Assembly: GCF_000372525.1 (NCBI RefSeq)
Contig: NZ_AQUR01000094.1
Location: 81,693 to 145,692, forward strand
From: Cupriavidus neocaledonicus
GTDB taxonomy: Bacteria; Pseudomonadota; Gammaproteobacteria; Burkholderiales; Burkholderiaceae
DNA length: 64,000 nt
Direction: 5' to 3'
Position numbers and translations under genes: made by a program. The notes under the pieces were generated by a model. That model had not been told where the DNA came from and did no database searches. It worked only from the letters and a program-made list of their open reading frames with translations. This document shows, piece after piece, positions 17,321 through 25,455 of the stretch. Positions within the stretch are counted from its first letter, which is position 1. Each line of letters opens with the position of its first letter.

Positions 17321-17355
17321 AAAAAAGGCCGGCGCCCCAGGGGCGCCGGCCTTTT
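17321..17355. terminator. Bidirectional terminator between ompW and amn
   Basis: GGCCGGCGCCC (17327-17337) pairs with GGGCGCCGGCC (17341-17351). An A6 run precedes it and a T4 run follows, so it works for both convergent genes. Confidence 0.9.
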
Positions 17356-17383
17356 GCATTCCACGAGAAGGCGCAGCGGAGCG

Positions 17384-18871
17384 CTACCTGAACGCTGGCT
17401 CGTCAAAGCTGCGCAGCTTGCGCGAATGCAGTTGCTCGACGCCGTTCTCGCGCAGGATGCGGATCGCTTCCAGGCCGATGGTCATGTGCTGGCTGACGCG
17501 CTGGCGATAGAACGCGTTGGCCATGCCGCGCAGCTTGAGTTCGCCATGCAGGGGCTTGTCCGATACGCACAGCAGGGTGCCATACGGCACGCGCAGCCGG
17601 AAGCCGTTGGCGGCCACCGCCGCGCTCTCCATGTCGATGGCGATCGCGCGCGACTGGTTGAAGCGCGCATACAGCGCCTTGGACTTCAGCTCCCAGTTGC
17701 GGTCGTCGGTCGATACCACGGTGCCGGTGCGCATGCGCGTCTTCATCTCGTTGCCGGACAGACCGGTGACGCGCGCCACGGCTTCCTGCAGTGCCACCTG
17801 GATCTCGGCGATGGGCGGCACCGGCACCCACGGCGGCAGGTCGTGGTCCAGCACGTGGTCGTCGCGCACATAGGCGTGCGCCAGCACGTAGTCGCCGAGC
17901 TGCTGCGATCGGCGCAGCCCGCCGCAATGGCCCACCATCAGCCAGCAGTGCGGGCGCAGCACGGCGAGGTGGTCGGTCATGGTCTTGGCGTTGGACGGCC
18001 CCACGCCGATATTGACCAGCGTCACGCCCAGCTTGTCGCCGCGCACCAGGTGGTAGGCCGGCATCTGCGGCAGCACGCGCGGGCGCGTGGCGTCGTCGGG
18101 CTCGGCCGCGCCCAGGTCCTGCACCACGTCGCCGGGCTCGACAAAGCGCGTGTAGCCGCCGCCGTCGCCGTCGCCCATCAGCGCGCGCCCCAGCGCGACG
18201 AACTCGTCGACATAGCGCTGGTAGTTGGTGAACAGCACGAAGCGCTGGAAGTGTTGCGGCGCCGTGCCGGTGTAGTGGTAGAGCCGCTGCAGCGCCAGGT
18301 CCACGCGCTCGGCGGGGAACAGCGACAGCGGCCAGGCTTCGCCGGGCACCGGCTCATAGGTGCCGTTGGCAATGCCGTCGTCGATGCGGTTGAGCTCCGG
18401 CAGCACGAACGAGGCTTCCAGCTCGCGCGCCTGGGTGTAGCTGATGTCGGTGGTCGAGGCCTCGATCACGAACGGCAGCGGGATCGGTCGCCGGCTCAGG
18501 CCCACCACCACCGGCACGCGGTGATAGCGCATCAGCCGCTCGATCTGGTCGCGGTAGTAGTCGGCCAGCAGGTCGGGGCGCGTCACCGTGGTGCCGTAGA
18601 CGCCGGGGTACGCCACCGTGCCCCATGACGGCCGGCTGTCGGTGACCATGGTCTCGATGTTGACCGAGATGCCCAGGTACGGATAGCACGCGTGCGCGGC
18701 CGAGGGCAGCGGCTTGCCGCCGGCGAAGGCATCGAAGCGCGCGCGCACGGCGCCGACCGATGCATCGTAGATCTCGCGGATGCGGGCAATCGCCGCATCC
18801 GCGTCGGTGAACTCGGCGAGCTGGTCGGCCGGGTGCGCGGAGGAGAAGACTGGGGCGTTCATGGAGGCCAT
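17384..18871 (-). CDS. amn: AMP nucleosidase
   Basis: Hydrolyses AMP to adenine and ribose 5-phosphate, cytoplasmic, about 495 aa. It has an N-terminal AMP nucleosidase domain (residues to about 180) and a C-terminal nucleoside-phosphorylase fold with GVGPSNAKTMTDHLAVLRPHCWLMVGHCGGLR and the catalytic region AIDMESAAVAANGFRLRVPYGTLLCVSDKP. Two starts three codons apart (18871, 18862) are possible and neither has a strong ribosome site. A 7-bp hairpin lies 15 bp upstream of the first. Confidence 0.93.
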   Translation of the reverse strand: MASMNAPVFSSAHPADQLAEFTDADAAIARIREIYDASVGAVRARFDAFAGGKPLPSAAHACYPYLGISVNIETMVTDSRPSWGTVAYPGVYGTTVTRPDLLADYYRDQIERLMRYHRVPVVVGLSRRPIPLPFVIEASTTDISYTQARELEASFVLPELNRIDDGIANGTYEPVPGEAWPLSLFPAERVDLALQRLYHYTGTAPQHFQRFVLFTNYQRYVDEFVALGRALMGDGDGGGYTRFVEPGDVVQDLGAAEPDDATRPRVLPQMPAYHLVRGDKLGVTLVNIGVGPSNAKTMTDHLAVLRPHCWLMVGHCGGLRRSQQLGDYVLAHAYVRDDHVLDHDLPPWVPVPPIAEIQVALQEAVARVTGLSGNEMKTRMRTGTVVSTDDRNWELKSKALYARFNQSRAIAIDMESAAVAANGFRLRVPYGTLLCVSDKPLHGELKLRGMANAFYRQRVSQHMTIGLEAIRILRENGVEQLHSRKLRSFDEPAFR

Positions 18872-18885
18872 GATACCGCGCCGGA

Positions 18886-18904
18886 GGGTCGCCGTGAGCG
18901 ACCC
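18886..18904 (-). promoter_or_regulatory. Hairpin in the amn leader
   Basis: Perfect 7-bp stem GGGTCGC / GCGACCC with a 5-nt loop, ending 15 bp before the amn start. It could mask the ribosome-binding region. No known regulator is recognised. Confidence 0.3.
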
Positions 18905-19090
18905 TGTGGGCAACCTCGTGAGCCACCTCGCGAGCAACGCCCGGCGCCGCGCGCCAAATTGACGCGCCCGCGCACGCTCGCTACACTCCGCCAATTGCGC
19001 AGCACGGCTTGCCGTGCCGTTCTCGACTCGCGGCGCCCCTGGTGGCAAGGGGCGGCGAGGGGCCGTACATGCTTGCTGGGAGAGCCGCCA

Positions 19091-19480
19091 ATGGAAATCC
19101 GTAACCTGTTGCCCGACGACCTCGAGGCAGCCAGACAACTACTGATCGCCAACGGCTGGGCCCACCGGGTGGGCGGGCCCGAAAAATTCGCGCGCCTGGT
19201 GGCCAATTCGCAGCGCGTGGCCGTGGCGGTCGAGAAGGGCGAGGTGGTCGGCTTTGCCCGCGCGCTGTGCGACGACGTCTGCGACGGTTTCCTGTCGATG
19301 GTGGTGGTGGCGCCCGGCCACCGTCGGCACGGCATCGGCCGCGCCCTGGTGCGGCATATCGTCGGCAGCGATCCCGATATCAGCTGGATGCTGCGCGCGG
19401 CGCGCTCGTCCGAAGCCGCCTTCTTCGGCCAGCTCGGCTTTACGCCGTCGATGGTCGCGATGGAGCGGCGCCGGCCCTGA
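19091..19480 (+). CDS. GNAT-family N-acetyltransferase
   Basis: 129 aa with the acetyl-CoA binding signature VVVAPGHRRHGIGRALVRHIV (residues about 70-90) and the closing AAFFGQLGFTP strand of the GNAT fold. The substrate is unknown. The ATG at 19091 has GGGAGAG upstream; longer in-frame readings extend into the amn promoter region. It stands alone, divergent from amn and convergent with the next gene. Confidence 0.88.
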   Translation: MEIRNLLPDDLEAARQLLIANGWAHRVGGPEKFARLVANSQRVAVAVEKGEVVGFARALCDDVCDGFLSMVVVAPGHRRHGIGRALVRHIVGSDPDISWMLRAARSSEAAFFGQLGFTPSMVAMERRRP

Positions 19481-19513
19481 ACCTACCCGGGCCGGTACCA
19501 CCGCGGCACAGCG

Positions 19514-20263
19514 TCAGCGTCCCCCCATCTTCTGCCGGAACTCGTCGGCCGTCCCCACCTGCCGGAACAGCGGCCCGCCCGGCGCGAAGCGATCGGCGCT
19601 GGCCAGCGGCCCCACCACCACCGGTTCGAAGCCCGCGTCGCGCACCAGTTGCGCCGCCACCTGCAGCGCGGCCGGGTCGTCGCCAGCGATCGGCACCGCC
19701 ACCAGCCCGCCGGGCCGGTGATGCTCGCTGGCAAACTGTGCCGCCCCCATGAAGTTGAAGGCCCGCACCACGCGCGCGCCGCGCAGGTAGCGCGCCGTGG
19801 TGAGGCCGATGCCGTCGCGCCTGGCCTCGTCGGCGATGGGGCCGTCGCGGTGTTCGTAGGCGTTGGTGGCGTCGAGCACGATCTTGCCTTGCCAGGCACC
19901 GGCATGGTCACGAGCGAGTTGCGGCAGCGCGCCATAGGGCGTGGCAAGGAACAGCACGTCCGAGAACGCAATGGCCTCGGCCACCGTGCCGGCGCGCGCG
20001 CGCGTACCCAATTCTTCGACCAGCGGCTTGAGCGCCTCCGGGTGCCGCGACGAGAACAGGACCGGATGCCCGGCCTTGACCCACAAGCCGCCCACGGTGC
20101 CGCCGATGCGGCCGGAACCGATCACGCCGATGCGCTGCGCCGCTGCCTCGCGGGCCGGCGCCGGGCCGGGCTGGGCGCGCACGGCGCGCGGCAGTGGCGC
20201 GACCAGCAGCAGCGCCGCGGCGTCGGCGCGCAGCCAGCGGCGGCGGGTCACATTGGCAGGCAT
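19514..20263 (-). CDS. Exported NAD(P)-binding oxidoreductase (F420-reductase-like, Tat signal)
   Basis: 249 aa. The N-terminus has a twin-arginine motif TRRRWLR followed by a hydrophobic stretch and AxA-type site (AVRAQ). A Rossmann domain GVIGSGRIGGTVGGLWVKAGHPVLFSSRHPE then follows, as in NADP-dependent F420 reductases (NpdG/COG2085). The conserved LDATNAYEHRDG and RAFNFMGA segments match that family. The Tat signal implies a folded, cofactor-loaded periplasmic enzyme, which is unusual for this fold. The start at 20263 has GGAGG upstream. Confidence 0.85.
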   Translation of the reverse strand: MPANVTRRRWLRADAAALLLVAPLPRAVRAQPGPAPAREAAAQRIGVIGSGRIGGTVGGLWVKAGHPVLFSSRHPEALKPLVEELGTRARAGTVAEAIAFSDVLFLATPYGALPQLARDHAGAWQGKIVLDATNAYEHRDGPIADEARRDGIGLTTARYLRGARVVRAFNFMGAAQFASEHHRPGGLVAVPIAGDDPAALQVAAQLVRDAGFEPVVVGPLASADRFAPGGPLFRQVGTADEFRQKMGGR

Positions 20264-20348
20264 GGCAAGTCCTCCGGCAGGCGGGGCCACCGCCCGGTAC
20301 GCGCGGGGCCCCCTGGGATGACTCTAGGCGAAAAGCCGCCGCGCGTGG

Positions 20349-21398
20349 CTAGCGGTCGTTCCGGATCGGGCCATACTCGGCCGGCACCCACGTATAGCCG
20401 GCAGAGTCGCGGCGCACATGGCCCAGGCCCGGGAACGGCATGTGCGCGCCGCCTACCCACAACCTGCCCCTGGCGGCCTGCTCCAGGATACGCTTGCGCG
20501 TGATCACGGCCTGGTTGCTGTCCACGTCGAACTCGATCGCCACCTGCGGCCGGCGCAGCTGCAGCGCGTGGTTGTGCACGATATCGCCCCACAGCAGCAG
20601 GCTGTCGTTGCCCGAGGTGAACAGGTAGCCGCTGTGGCCGGGGGTATGCCCGTTGGCCGGCACCACGCGCACGCCGGCGACGGGCTCGCCGCCGGCGCCG
20701 CCGTTGAAGGTGCGCAGGCGCTGCGCCGCCTGGTACGGCGCGACCGCTGCGCGCGCCATGGCGAACAGGCCCTGCGCCTCCTTCGGCGCGGCGCCGGCGT
20801 TGGCCTCGCTCAGCCAGTAGTCGAGGTCGGCCTTGTCGACGTAGACCGTCGCATTCGGGAACGCGGCCTTGCCGTCGTTGACCAGGCCGCAGGCATGGTC
20901 GCCATGCAGGTGCGTCAGCAGCACCGTATCGACCTGCTCCGGCGCATAGCCCGCGGCGCGCAGGTTCTCGCCGATGCGCCCCAGGGTCGGCCCGAAGCAG
21001 CCCGCGGCGCCGGTGTCGACCAGCACCAGGCGGCTGCCGGTATGGATCAGGTACGCGTTGACCGCGGTCTGCATGCCCGGCGTCGAGGCCACGAACATCC
21101 GCGCCAGCAGGCTCTGCACCTCACGCGCGCTGGTGTACTTGAAAAGCTTGGGGTCCAGGTCGATGTAGCCGTCATAGAGCGCGGTGACTTCCAGCTGGCC
21201 GACCATCATGCGGTAGTAGCCCGGCACCTGGGCCTTCTGCTGCGACGGCGGCGGGGCGGTCTGCGCGCTGGCCACCCCTGCGGCCAGCACGGCGCCGCCC
21301 ATGGCCATGGCGATGACGGCGCTCGATACGGTCTGGCGCAACGTCGGGCGCGGGCGCCGGCCGAAGGTGGCAGGGCGCACCAGGGACTGCTGCTTCAT
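20349..21398 (-). CDS. Exported metallo-beta-lactamase-fold hydrolase
   Basis: 349 aa, with an N-terminal signal peptide ending VASAQ at about residue 46. The metal-binding motif THLHGDH is at residues 162-168, with further ligands in NGHTPGHSGYL and in LLLWGDIVH. The sequence resembles quorum-quenching-type and alkylsulfatase-like MBL hydrolases, but the substrate is unknown. It lies 85 bp upstream of the exported NAD(P)-binding gene on the same strand, so the two are possibly co-transcribed periplasmic enzymes. Confidence 0.9.
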   Translation of the reverse strand: MKQQSLVRPATFGRRPRPTLRQTVSSAVIAMAMGGAVLAAGVASAQTAPPPSQQKAQVPGYYRMMVGQLEVTALYDGYIDLDPKLFKYTSAREVQSLLARMFVASTPGMQTAVNAYLIHTGSRLVLVDTGAAGCFGPTLGRIGENLRAAGYAPEQVDTVLLTHLHGDHACGLVNDGKAAFPNATVYVDKADLDYWLSEANAGAAPKEAQGLFAMARAAVAPYQAAQRLRTFNGGAGGEPVAGVRVVPANGHTPGHSGYLFTSGNDSLLLWGDIVHNHALQLRRPQVAIEFDVDSNQAVITRKRILEQAARGRLWVGGAHMPFPGLGHVRRDSAGYTWVPAEYGPIRNDR

Positions 21399-21508
21399 AT
21401 CCTGATCCTGTTCTGATTGATGTTGTCGAGGAGCAGGCCGGCGCCAGCGGGCGCGCGGCCAGCGCATATCTTAGCCGCGCCTTGCCCGACAAGGCCGAAA
21501 GGGTCGAA

Positions 21509-21526
21509 GCGTACCTACTTCTGCGT
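21509..21526 (-). repeat. 18-bp dispersed motif, diverged minus-strand copy
   Basis: Plus-strand reading gcgtacctacttctgcgt. Its complement acgcagaagtaggtacgc keeps both ends of the motif with two central changes. It directly abuts a terminator hairpin. Confidence 0.55.
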
Positions 21527-21530
21527 AAAA

Positions 21531-21552
21531 AACGGGGCCATGCGGCCCCGTT
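21531..21552 (-). terminator. Rho-independent terminator of the Bug/AtuA operon
   Basis: AACGGGGCC pairs with GGCCCCGTT across a 4-nt loop. On the minus strand it runs into TTTTTT. It lies 33 bp past the leftward Bug stop codon. Confidence 0.88.
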
Positions 21553-21584
21553 TTCCATGCATGGGAGCTTGCGCCGCCCGGTGT

Positions 21585-22550
21585 TCACTCCGGCTGGATA
21601 TTCGCCGCCTTGATGATGCGGCCCCACTTGGCGGACTCCTGCGACTGGAACTTCGCCAGTTCGGCGGGCGTGCTGGTGAAGACCTCGGTGCCGCTCGAGT
21701 TGTAGAAGCCGGCGGCGGTCTCGCTGCGCGCCGCCTTCACCATCATCGCGTTGAGCCTGGCCACCACCGGCTGCGGCGTGCCCGCGGGCGCGTAGGCGGC
21801 GAACCAGTAGCTCATCTCGTAGCCCTTGACGCCGGCTTCATCGATGGTCGGCACCTCCGGCGCCAGCGGCGAGCGGGCCTTGCCCGACACGCCCAGCGCG
21901 CGCAGCTTGCCGCTCTTGACCTGCGGCAGGCCGGTGGCGGTGTCGGTGATCATCATCTGGATCTGGTTGCCGAGCAGGTCGGTGATGGCGAGCGGGTTGC
22001 TCTTGTATGGCACGTGCAGCAGCTGCACCTGCGCCATCTGCTGGAACAGCTCGCCGGCAATGCGCGACGACGAGCTGCCGCTGCCGAAGCTGAGCTTGCC
22101 CGGCTGCTGCCGCGCCAGCGCGATGAACTCGCCCACCGTTTTGGCCGGCACCTGCGGGTTCACCACCATGATCTGGCCGCCGCGTCCCAGCGCGGTGATG
22201 GGCGCGTAGTCCTTGACCGGGTCGTAGGGCAGTTTCTTGAACAGGTGCTCGTTGGCCGCATGCGTGGTGTTGGTGCTGATCAGCACGGTGTAGCCGTCCG
22301 GCGCCGCCCTGGCCACGTCGGACGCGGCGATGAAGCCGTTGGCGCCGGGCTTGTTGTCGACCACCACGGTGACCTTGCTGTCCACCGTGATGGCCTGGCC
22401 GATGGCGCGCGCGAGCTGGTCAGTGGCGCTGCCCGCGGCAAAGGGCACGACGAAGCGGATCGGCTTGTCGGGAAACTCGGCCCAGGCCTGGCCGGCGGGC
22501 AGGATCAGCGCAAGCGCGGCAACGGCCAGTGGCTTGAAGAACGGATGCAT
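21585..22550 (-). CDS. Bug-family tripartite tricarboxylate (TTT) receptor
   Basis: 321 aa periplasmic binding protein. The signal peptide ends QAWA-EFP and is followed by FPDKPIRFVVPFAAGSATDQLARAIGQ and VVDNKPGANGFIAASDVA, the Bug signatures. The start at 22550 has AGGAGAC upstream. It is the last gene of the leftward AtuA operon, so its ligand is likely the substrate of that pathway. No membrane components are nearby. Confidence 0.92.
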   Translation of the reverse strand: MHPFFKPLAVAALALILPAGQAWAEFPDKPIRFVVPFAAGSATDQLARAIGQAITVDSKVTVVVDNKPGANGFIAASDVARAAPDGYTVLISTNTTHAANEHLFKKLPYDPVKDYAPITALGRGGQIMVVNPQVPAKTVGEFIALARQQPGKLSFGSGSSSSRIAGELFQQMAQVQLLHVPYKSNPLAITDLLGNQIQMMITDTATGLPQVKSGKLRALGVSGKARSPLAPEVPTIDEAGVKGYEMSYWFAAYAPAGTPQPVVARLNAMMVKAARSETAAGFYNSSGTEVFTSTPAELAKFQSQESAKWGRIIKAANIQPE

Positions 22551-22591
22551 GGAAGTCTCCTGTTGAAATCGTTATCGGGTAAGGCAAGGGT

Positions 22592-22945
22592 TCAACGGTG
22601 GCCCGACGTGCCCGGCGCAAGGCCCGGCGGCAGCGGGATCTGGAGCTGCAGCAGGCGGAACGACAGCGCCTTGCCGTGAGTGTCGAGATTGAGCGCGTCA
22701 TTGACGCCGCCATCGAGCACGCCGTCGAGCACGAAGTTCATCGCGTGCAGCGACGGCACCAGGTAGCGCGTCACCGCCGCGGGCCGGCGCTCGCGAAACA
22801 GCGCGCGCACCGCGTCTTCGGTCACGTGCGCGACCAGGTGGTCGAAGTCGCGCGGGTCATAGGCAATCACGCTGATGTTGGAACGGTCGCCCTTGTCGCC
22901 GGTACGGCCATGGGCGAACTGGTAGAGCGCTGCGGTGGCGGTCAT
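22592..22945 (-). CDS. AtuA C-terminal-domain protein (small subunit)
   Basis: 117 aa. Begins QFAHGRTGDKGDRSNISVIAYDP, the signature of the ferredoxin-like C-terminal domain of acyclic terpene utilisation AtuA proteins. Here it is a separate gene 10 bp after the large AtuA-type gene, whereas in many relatives the two domains are fused. The exact reaction is unknown; these proteins accompany acyl-CoA catabolic enzymes. Confidence 0.85.
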   Translation of the reverse strand: MTATAALYQFAHGRTGDKGDRSNISVIAYDPRDFDHLVAHVTEDAVRALFRERRPAAVTRYLVPSLHAMNFVLDGVLDGGVNDALNLDTHGKALSFRLLQLQIPLPPGLAPGTSGHR

Positions 22946-22955
22946 GGCGGCCTCC

Positions 22956-24317
22956 TCAGTCGATGAAGGTGTGGGTGGGGGTGACCGCGGCGCGCGGCAC
23001 CAGGCACGACACCGCGTTCAGCCGGGCGCGCTGCGCCGTGCGCACGCCACCGCCGCCGGCGGGGCCGCAGGTATAGAGGGCGTTGACCTCGCGCTGCAGC
23101 GCCTGCGCCACGGCCAGGTCGTCATGCGCCAGCGCCGCGCGCAGGCGCACGTCCAGCGCCTGCGCTTCGTGCGGCTGGGGCTGCGCGAGCATGGCGCCGC
23201 CATCGTCGGCGAGCACGCTGAGCACGCCGATCAGGTCGAAGCGGATCGGCGCGTCGTGGCCCAGCATGCGCATGCGCCGGCGCAGGATGTCAGCGGCCAG
23301 CCGCGCGCGCGCCGCGGCGTTCGGGCCGGCATAGGAGATCTCGCCCTCGGCCAGCCAGCCGCCGTGGCTGAACACATTGGCCTTGAGCTGCGCCGGGCGC
23401 GGGTGGCCGCGCACATTGCGCACGGCCACGCGGTCCGGGCCCACCTGTGCGACGGTGACTGCGCCGATGTCGGCCACCACGTCCGGCGTCAGGTAGGCGC
23501 ACGGGTCGTGCACCTCGTACAGCAGCTGTTCCTTGACCGTGCGCAGGTCGACGCAGCCGCCGGTATCGGCGGCCTTGAAGATCTCGATGCCGCCGTCGGC
23601 ATCGAGCTGCGCGATCGGAAATCCCAGCGCGTGCACGTCCGGCACCTCCTTGCGGCCGGGGTCGGCAAAGTAGCCGCCGGTGACCTGTGCCCCGCATTCG
23701 AGCAGGTGCCCGGCCATGGTGGCGGCGGCCAGCCGGTCCCAGTCGTCCCAGGCCCAGCCGAAGTGCGCCATCGCCGGCCCCAGTGCCAGCGCAGGATCCG
23801 CCACGCGCCCGCACACCACCACCTGGGCCCCGGCGGCGAGGGCCTCCGCAATGCCTTGCGCGCCGATATAGGCGTTGGCGCAGACAAAGCGTTCGGCGTC
23901 GAAGGCCTCGCCCAGGATGCCGTGCAGGCGCGCGCGCCCGGCGTCGTCGGACAGGTCATCGCCCTCGACCACCGCCACGCGCGGCGCGGCCAGGCCCAGT
24001 TCGCTGGCCAGTTGCAGCACGCGCCGCGCCGCGGCGCGCGGATTGGCGGCGCCGAAATTGCCGACGATGGCAATGCGGTGCTGCAGGCACAGGCCCAGCA
24101 CCGGCGCCAGCAGCGCGTCGAGCAGCGGCTCGTAGCCCCGCGCGGGATCGTTGCGCCGCGCCAGTTGCGCCAGCGCCAGCGTGCGCTCGGCCAGGGTCTC
24201 GAAGATCAGCGCGGCGGGCTGCGCCGCGGCAATCAGCGTGCGCACCACCGGCAGCGCGGCATCGGTACGGTCGCCGGAAAAGCCGGCGCCGGAGCCAATC
24301 AGCAAGGCAGCAGTCAT
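22956..24317 (-). CDS. AtuA-family (DUF1446) acyclic terpene utilisation protein
   Basis: 453 aa. Shows the family sequence IGSGAGFSGDRTDAALPVV at the N-terminus, NFGAANPRAAARRVLQLA, CANAYIGAQGIAEAL, and VVCGRVADPALALGPAMAHFGW. It forms one leftward operon with the small AtuA domain gene and a Bug receptor, divergent from a LysR regulator. The pathway is probably catabolism of a branched or terpenoid carboxylate. A more specific role cannot be read from sequence. Confidence 0.87.
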   Translation of the reverse strand: MTAALLIGSGAGFSGDRTDAALPVVRTLIAAAQPAALIFETLAERTLALAQLARRNDPARGYEPLLDALLAPVLGLCLQHRIAIVGNFGAANPRAAARRVLQLASELGLAAPRVAVVEGDDLSDDAGRARLHGILGEAFDAERFVCANAYIGAQGIAEALAAGAQVVVCGRVADPALALGPAMAHFGWAWDDWDRLAAATMAGHLLECGAQVTGGYFADPGRKEVPDVHALGFPIAQLDADGGIEIFKAADTGGCVDLRTVKEQLLYEVHDPCAYLTPDVVADIGAVTVAQVGPDRVAVRNVRGHPRPAQLKANVFSHGGWLAEGEISYAGPNAAARARLAADILRRRMRMLGHDAPIRFDLIGVLSVLADDGGAMLAQPQPHEAQALDVRLRAALAHDDLAVAQALQREVNALYTCGPAGGGGVRTAQRARLNAVSCLVPRAAVTPTHTFID

Positions 24318-24430
24318 GGTTTGGGGGGCAGTGTTAGGCAGGTAGAAGCCATTCTAGGCCGGTCGCGCCCAGCCAAAAAATGGATTATTTGGATTAATCT
24401 ATCGACTTGCTGGATATATCGATCGAGGCC
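24318..24430. promoter_or_regulatory. Divergent AtuA operon / LysR control region
   Basis: 113-bp AT-rich spacer. Direct repeats GGATTA at 24382-24387 and 24391-24396 lie roughly one helical turn apart, next to a palindromic GATTAATC. A leftward -10-like TAGAAT is at 24356-24351. These are plausible LysR and RNA polymerase sites, judged by composition and position only. Confidence 0.4.
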
Positions 24431-25336
24431 ATGAACCTGTCGGTGAAACATCTCCGCGCGTTCGTCGCGCTGGCCACCTACCGCAATTTCACCCGCGCGG
24501 CGCGCGCCTGCCACCTGTCGCAGTCGGCCTTCAGCGCGCTGGTGCAAACCCTGGAAGAACAGGCCGGCAGCCGGCTGTTCGAACGCACCACGCGGCATGT
24601 GGAACTGAGCAGCGACGGCGTGCGCTTCGAGCAGACCGCGCGGCGGCTGCTGGCCGACTTCGAGACCGCCTTCGAAGACCTGCGCGCGCATGCGGAGCGG
24701 CGCAAGGGCCGGGTCTCGATCGCGGCGCTGCCCTCGCTCGCCGGGGGCGACCTGCCGCCGCTGCTGGCGCAGTTCCGCGCGCGCTATCCCGGCATCGTGC
24801 TGGAACTGTTCGACCAGCTTGCCGATGGCTGCATCGAGCTGGTGCGGCAAGGCCGCGCCGACTTTGCGCTGGCGCCCGCGCCGGCGCAGGACGATGACCT
24901 GCGCGTCGAGCCGCTGCTGCGCGACACCTTCCACCTGGTGTGCCCGGCGGACCATGCGCTGGCGCGCAAGCGGCGCATCGCGCCCGAGATGCTGGCGGGA
25001 CTGCCGTTCATCCAGCTGTCGCGCACCACCAGCGTACGGCAGCACCTGGACGCCGCGCTGCATCCGTTGCGCCTGGCCAGCGTGATGGAGGTGGAGCACC
25101 TGGCGACGGTGGCGGCGCTGGTGCAGGCGGGGCTGGGCATCAGCGCGGTGCCGTCGCTGGCGCTGTTCCAGTTCCGCCGCGAAGGGCTCGCGATCCGGCC
25201 GCTGCAGCTGCCGTCGCTGGTGCGCGATATCTGCCTGGTGCGGCTGCGGGATCGCGGCGATTCGGCCGCCGCCGCCGCGATGATCGAGGCCCTGCAGGCG
25301 TTCTACCGGGGCGGCAAGGCGCCCGCGCGGCGCTGA
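24431..25336 (+). CDS. LysR-family transcriptional regulator
   Basis: 301 aa with an N-terminal HTH (LSVKHLRAFVALATYRNFTRAARACHLSQSAFSALVQTLE) and a LysR effector domain. The ATG at 24431 is preferred over the TTG at 24407 because homologues begin MNLSxKHLRAF. It is divergent from the AtuA/Bug operon and probably controls it. Confidence 0.92.
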   Translation: MNLSVKHLRAFVALATYRNFTRAARACHLSQSAFSALVQTLEEQAGSRLFERTTRHVELSSDGVRFEQTARRLLADFETAFEDLRAHAERRKGRVSIAALPSLAGGDLPPLLAQFRARYPGIVLELFDQLADGCIELVRQGRADFALAPAPAQDDDLRVEPLLRDTFHLVCPADHALARKRRIAPEMLAGLPFIQLSRTTSVRQHLDAALHPLRLASVMEVEHLATVAALVQAGLGISAVPSLALFQFRREGLAIRPLQLPSLVRDICLVRLRDRGDSAAAAAMIEALQAFYRGGKAPARR

Positions 25337-25354
25337 ACCGCGGCCACGGCCGGC

Positions 25355-25372
25355 ACGCAGAATCGGGTACGC
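25355..25372 (+). repeat. 18-bp dispersed motif, copy
   Basis: Reads acgcagaatcgggtacgc, in the 119-bp spacer between the convergent LysR and SDR genes. Confidence 0.75.
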
Positions 25373-25410
25373 AGGAGCGCGTACGGTGACCCGAGTACGC
25401 CGGAGCGGGG

Positions 25411-25428
25411 ACGCAGAATCGGGTACGC
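25411..25428 (+). repeat. 18-bp dispersed motif, copy
   Basis: Reads acgcagaatcgggtacgc, identical to the copy 56 bp to its left. A partial GAGTACGC copy lies between them. Confidence 0.75.
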
Positions 25429-25455
25429 CCTGGACAGCAAGCGACGCGCGGCGCC

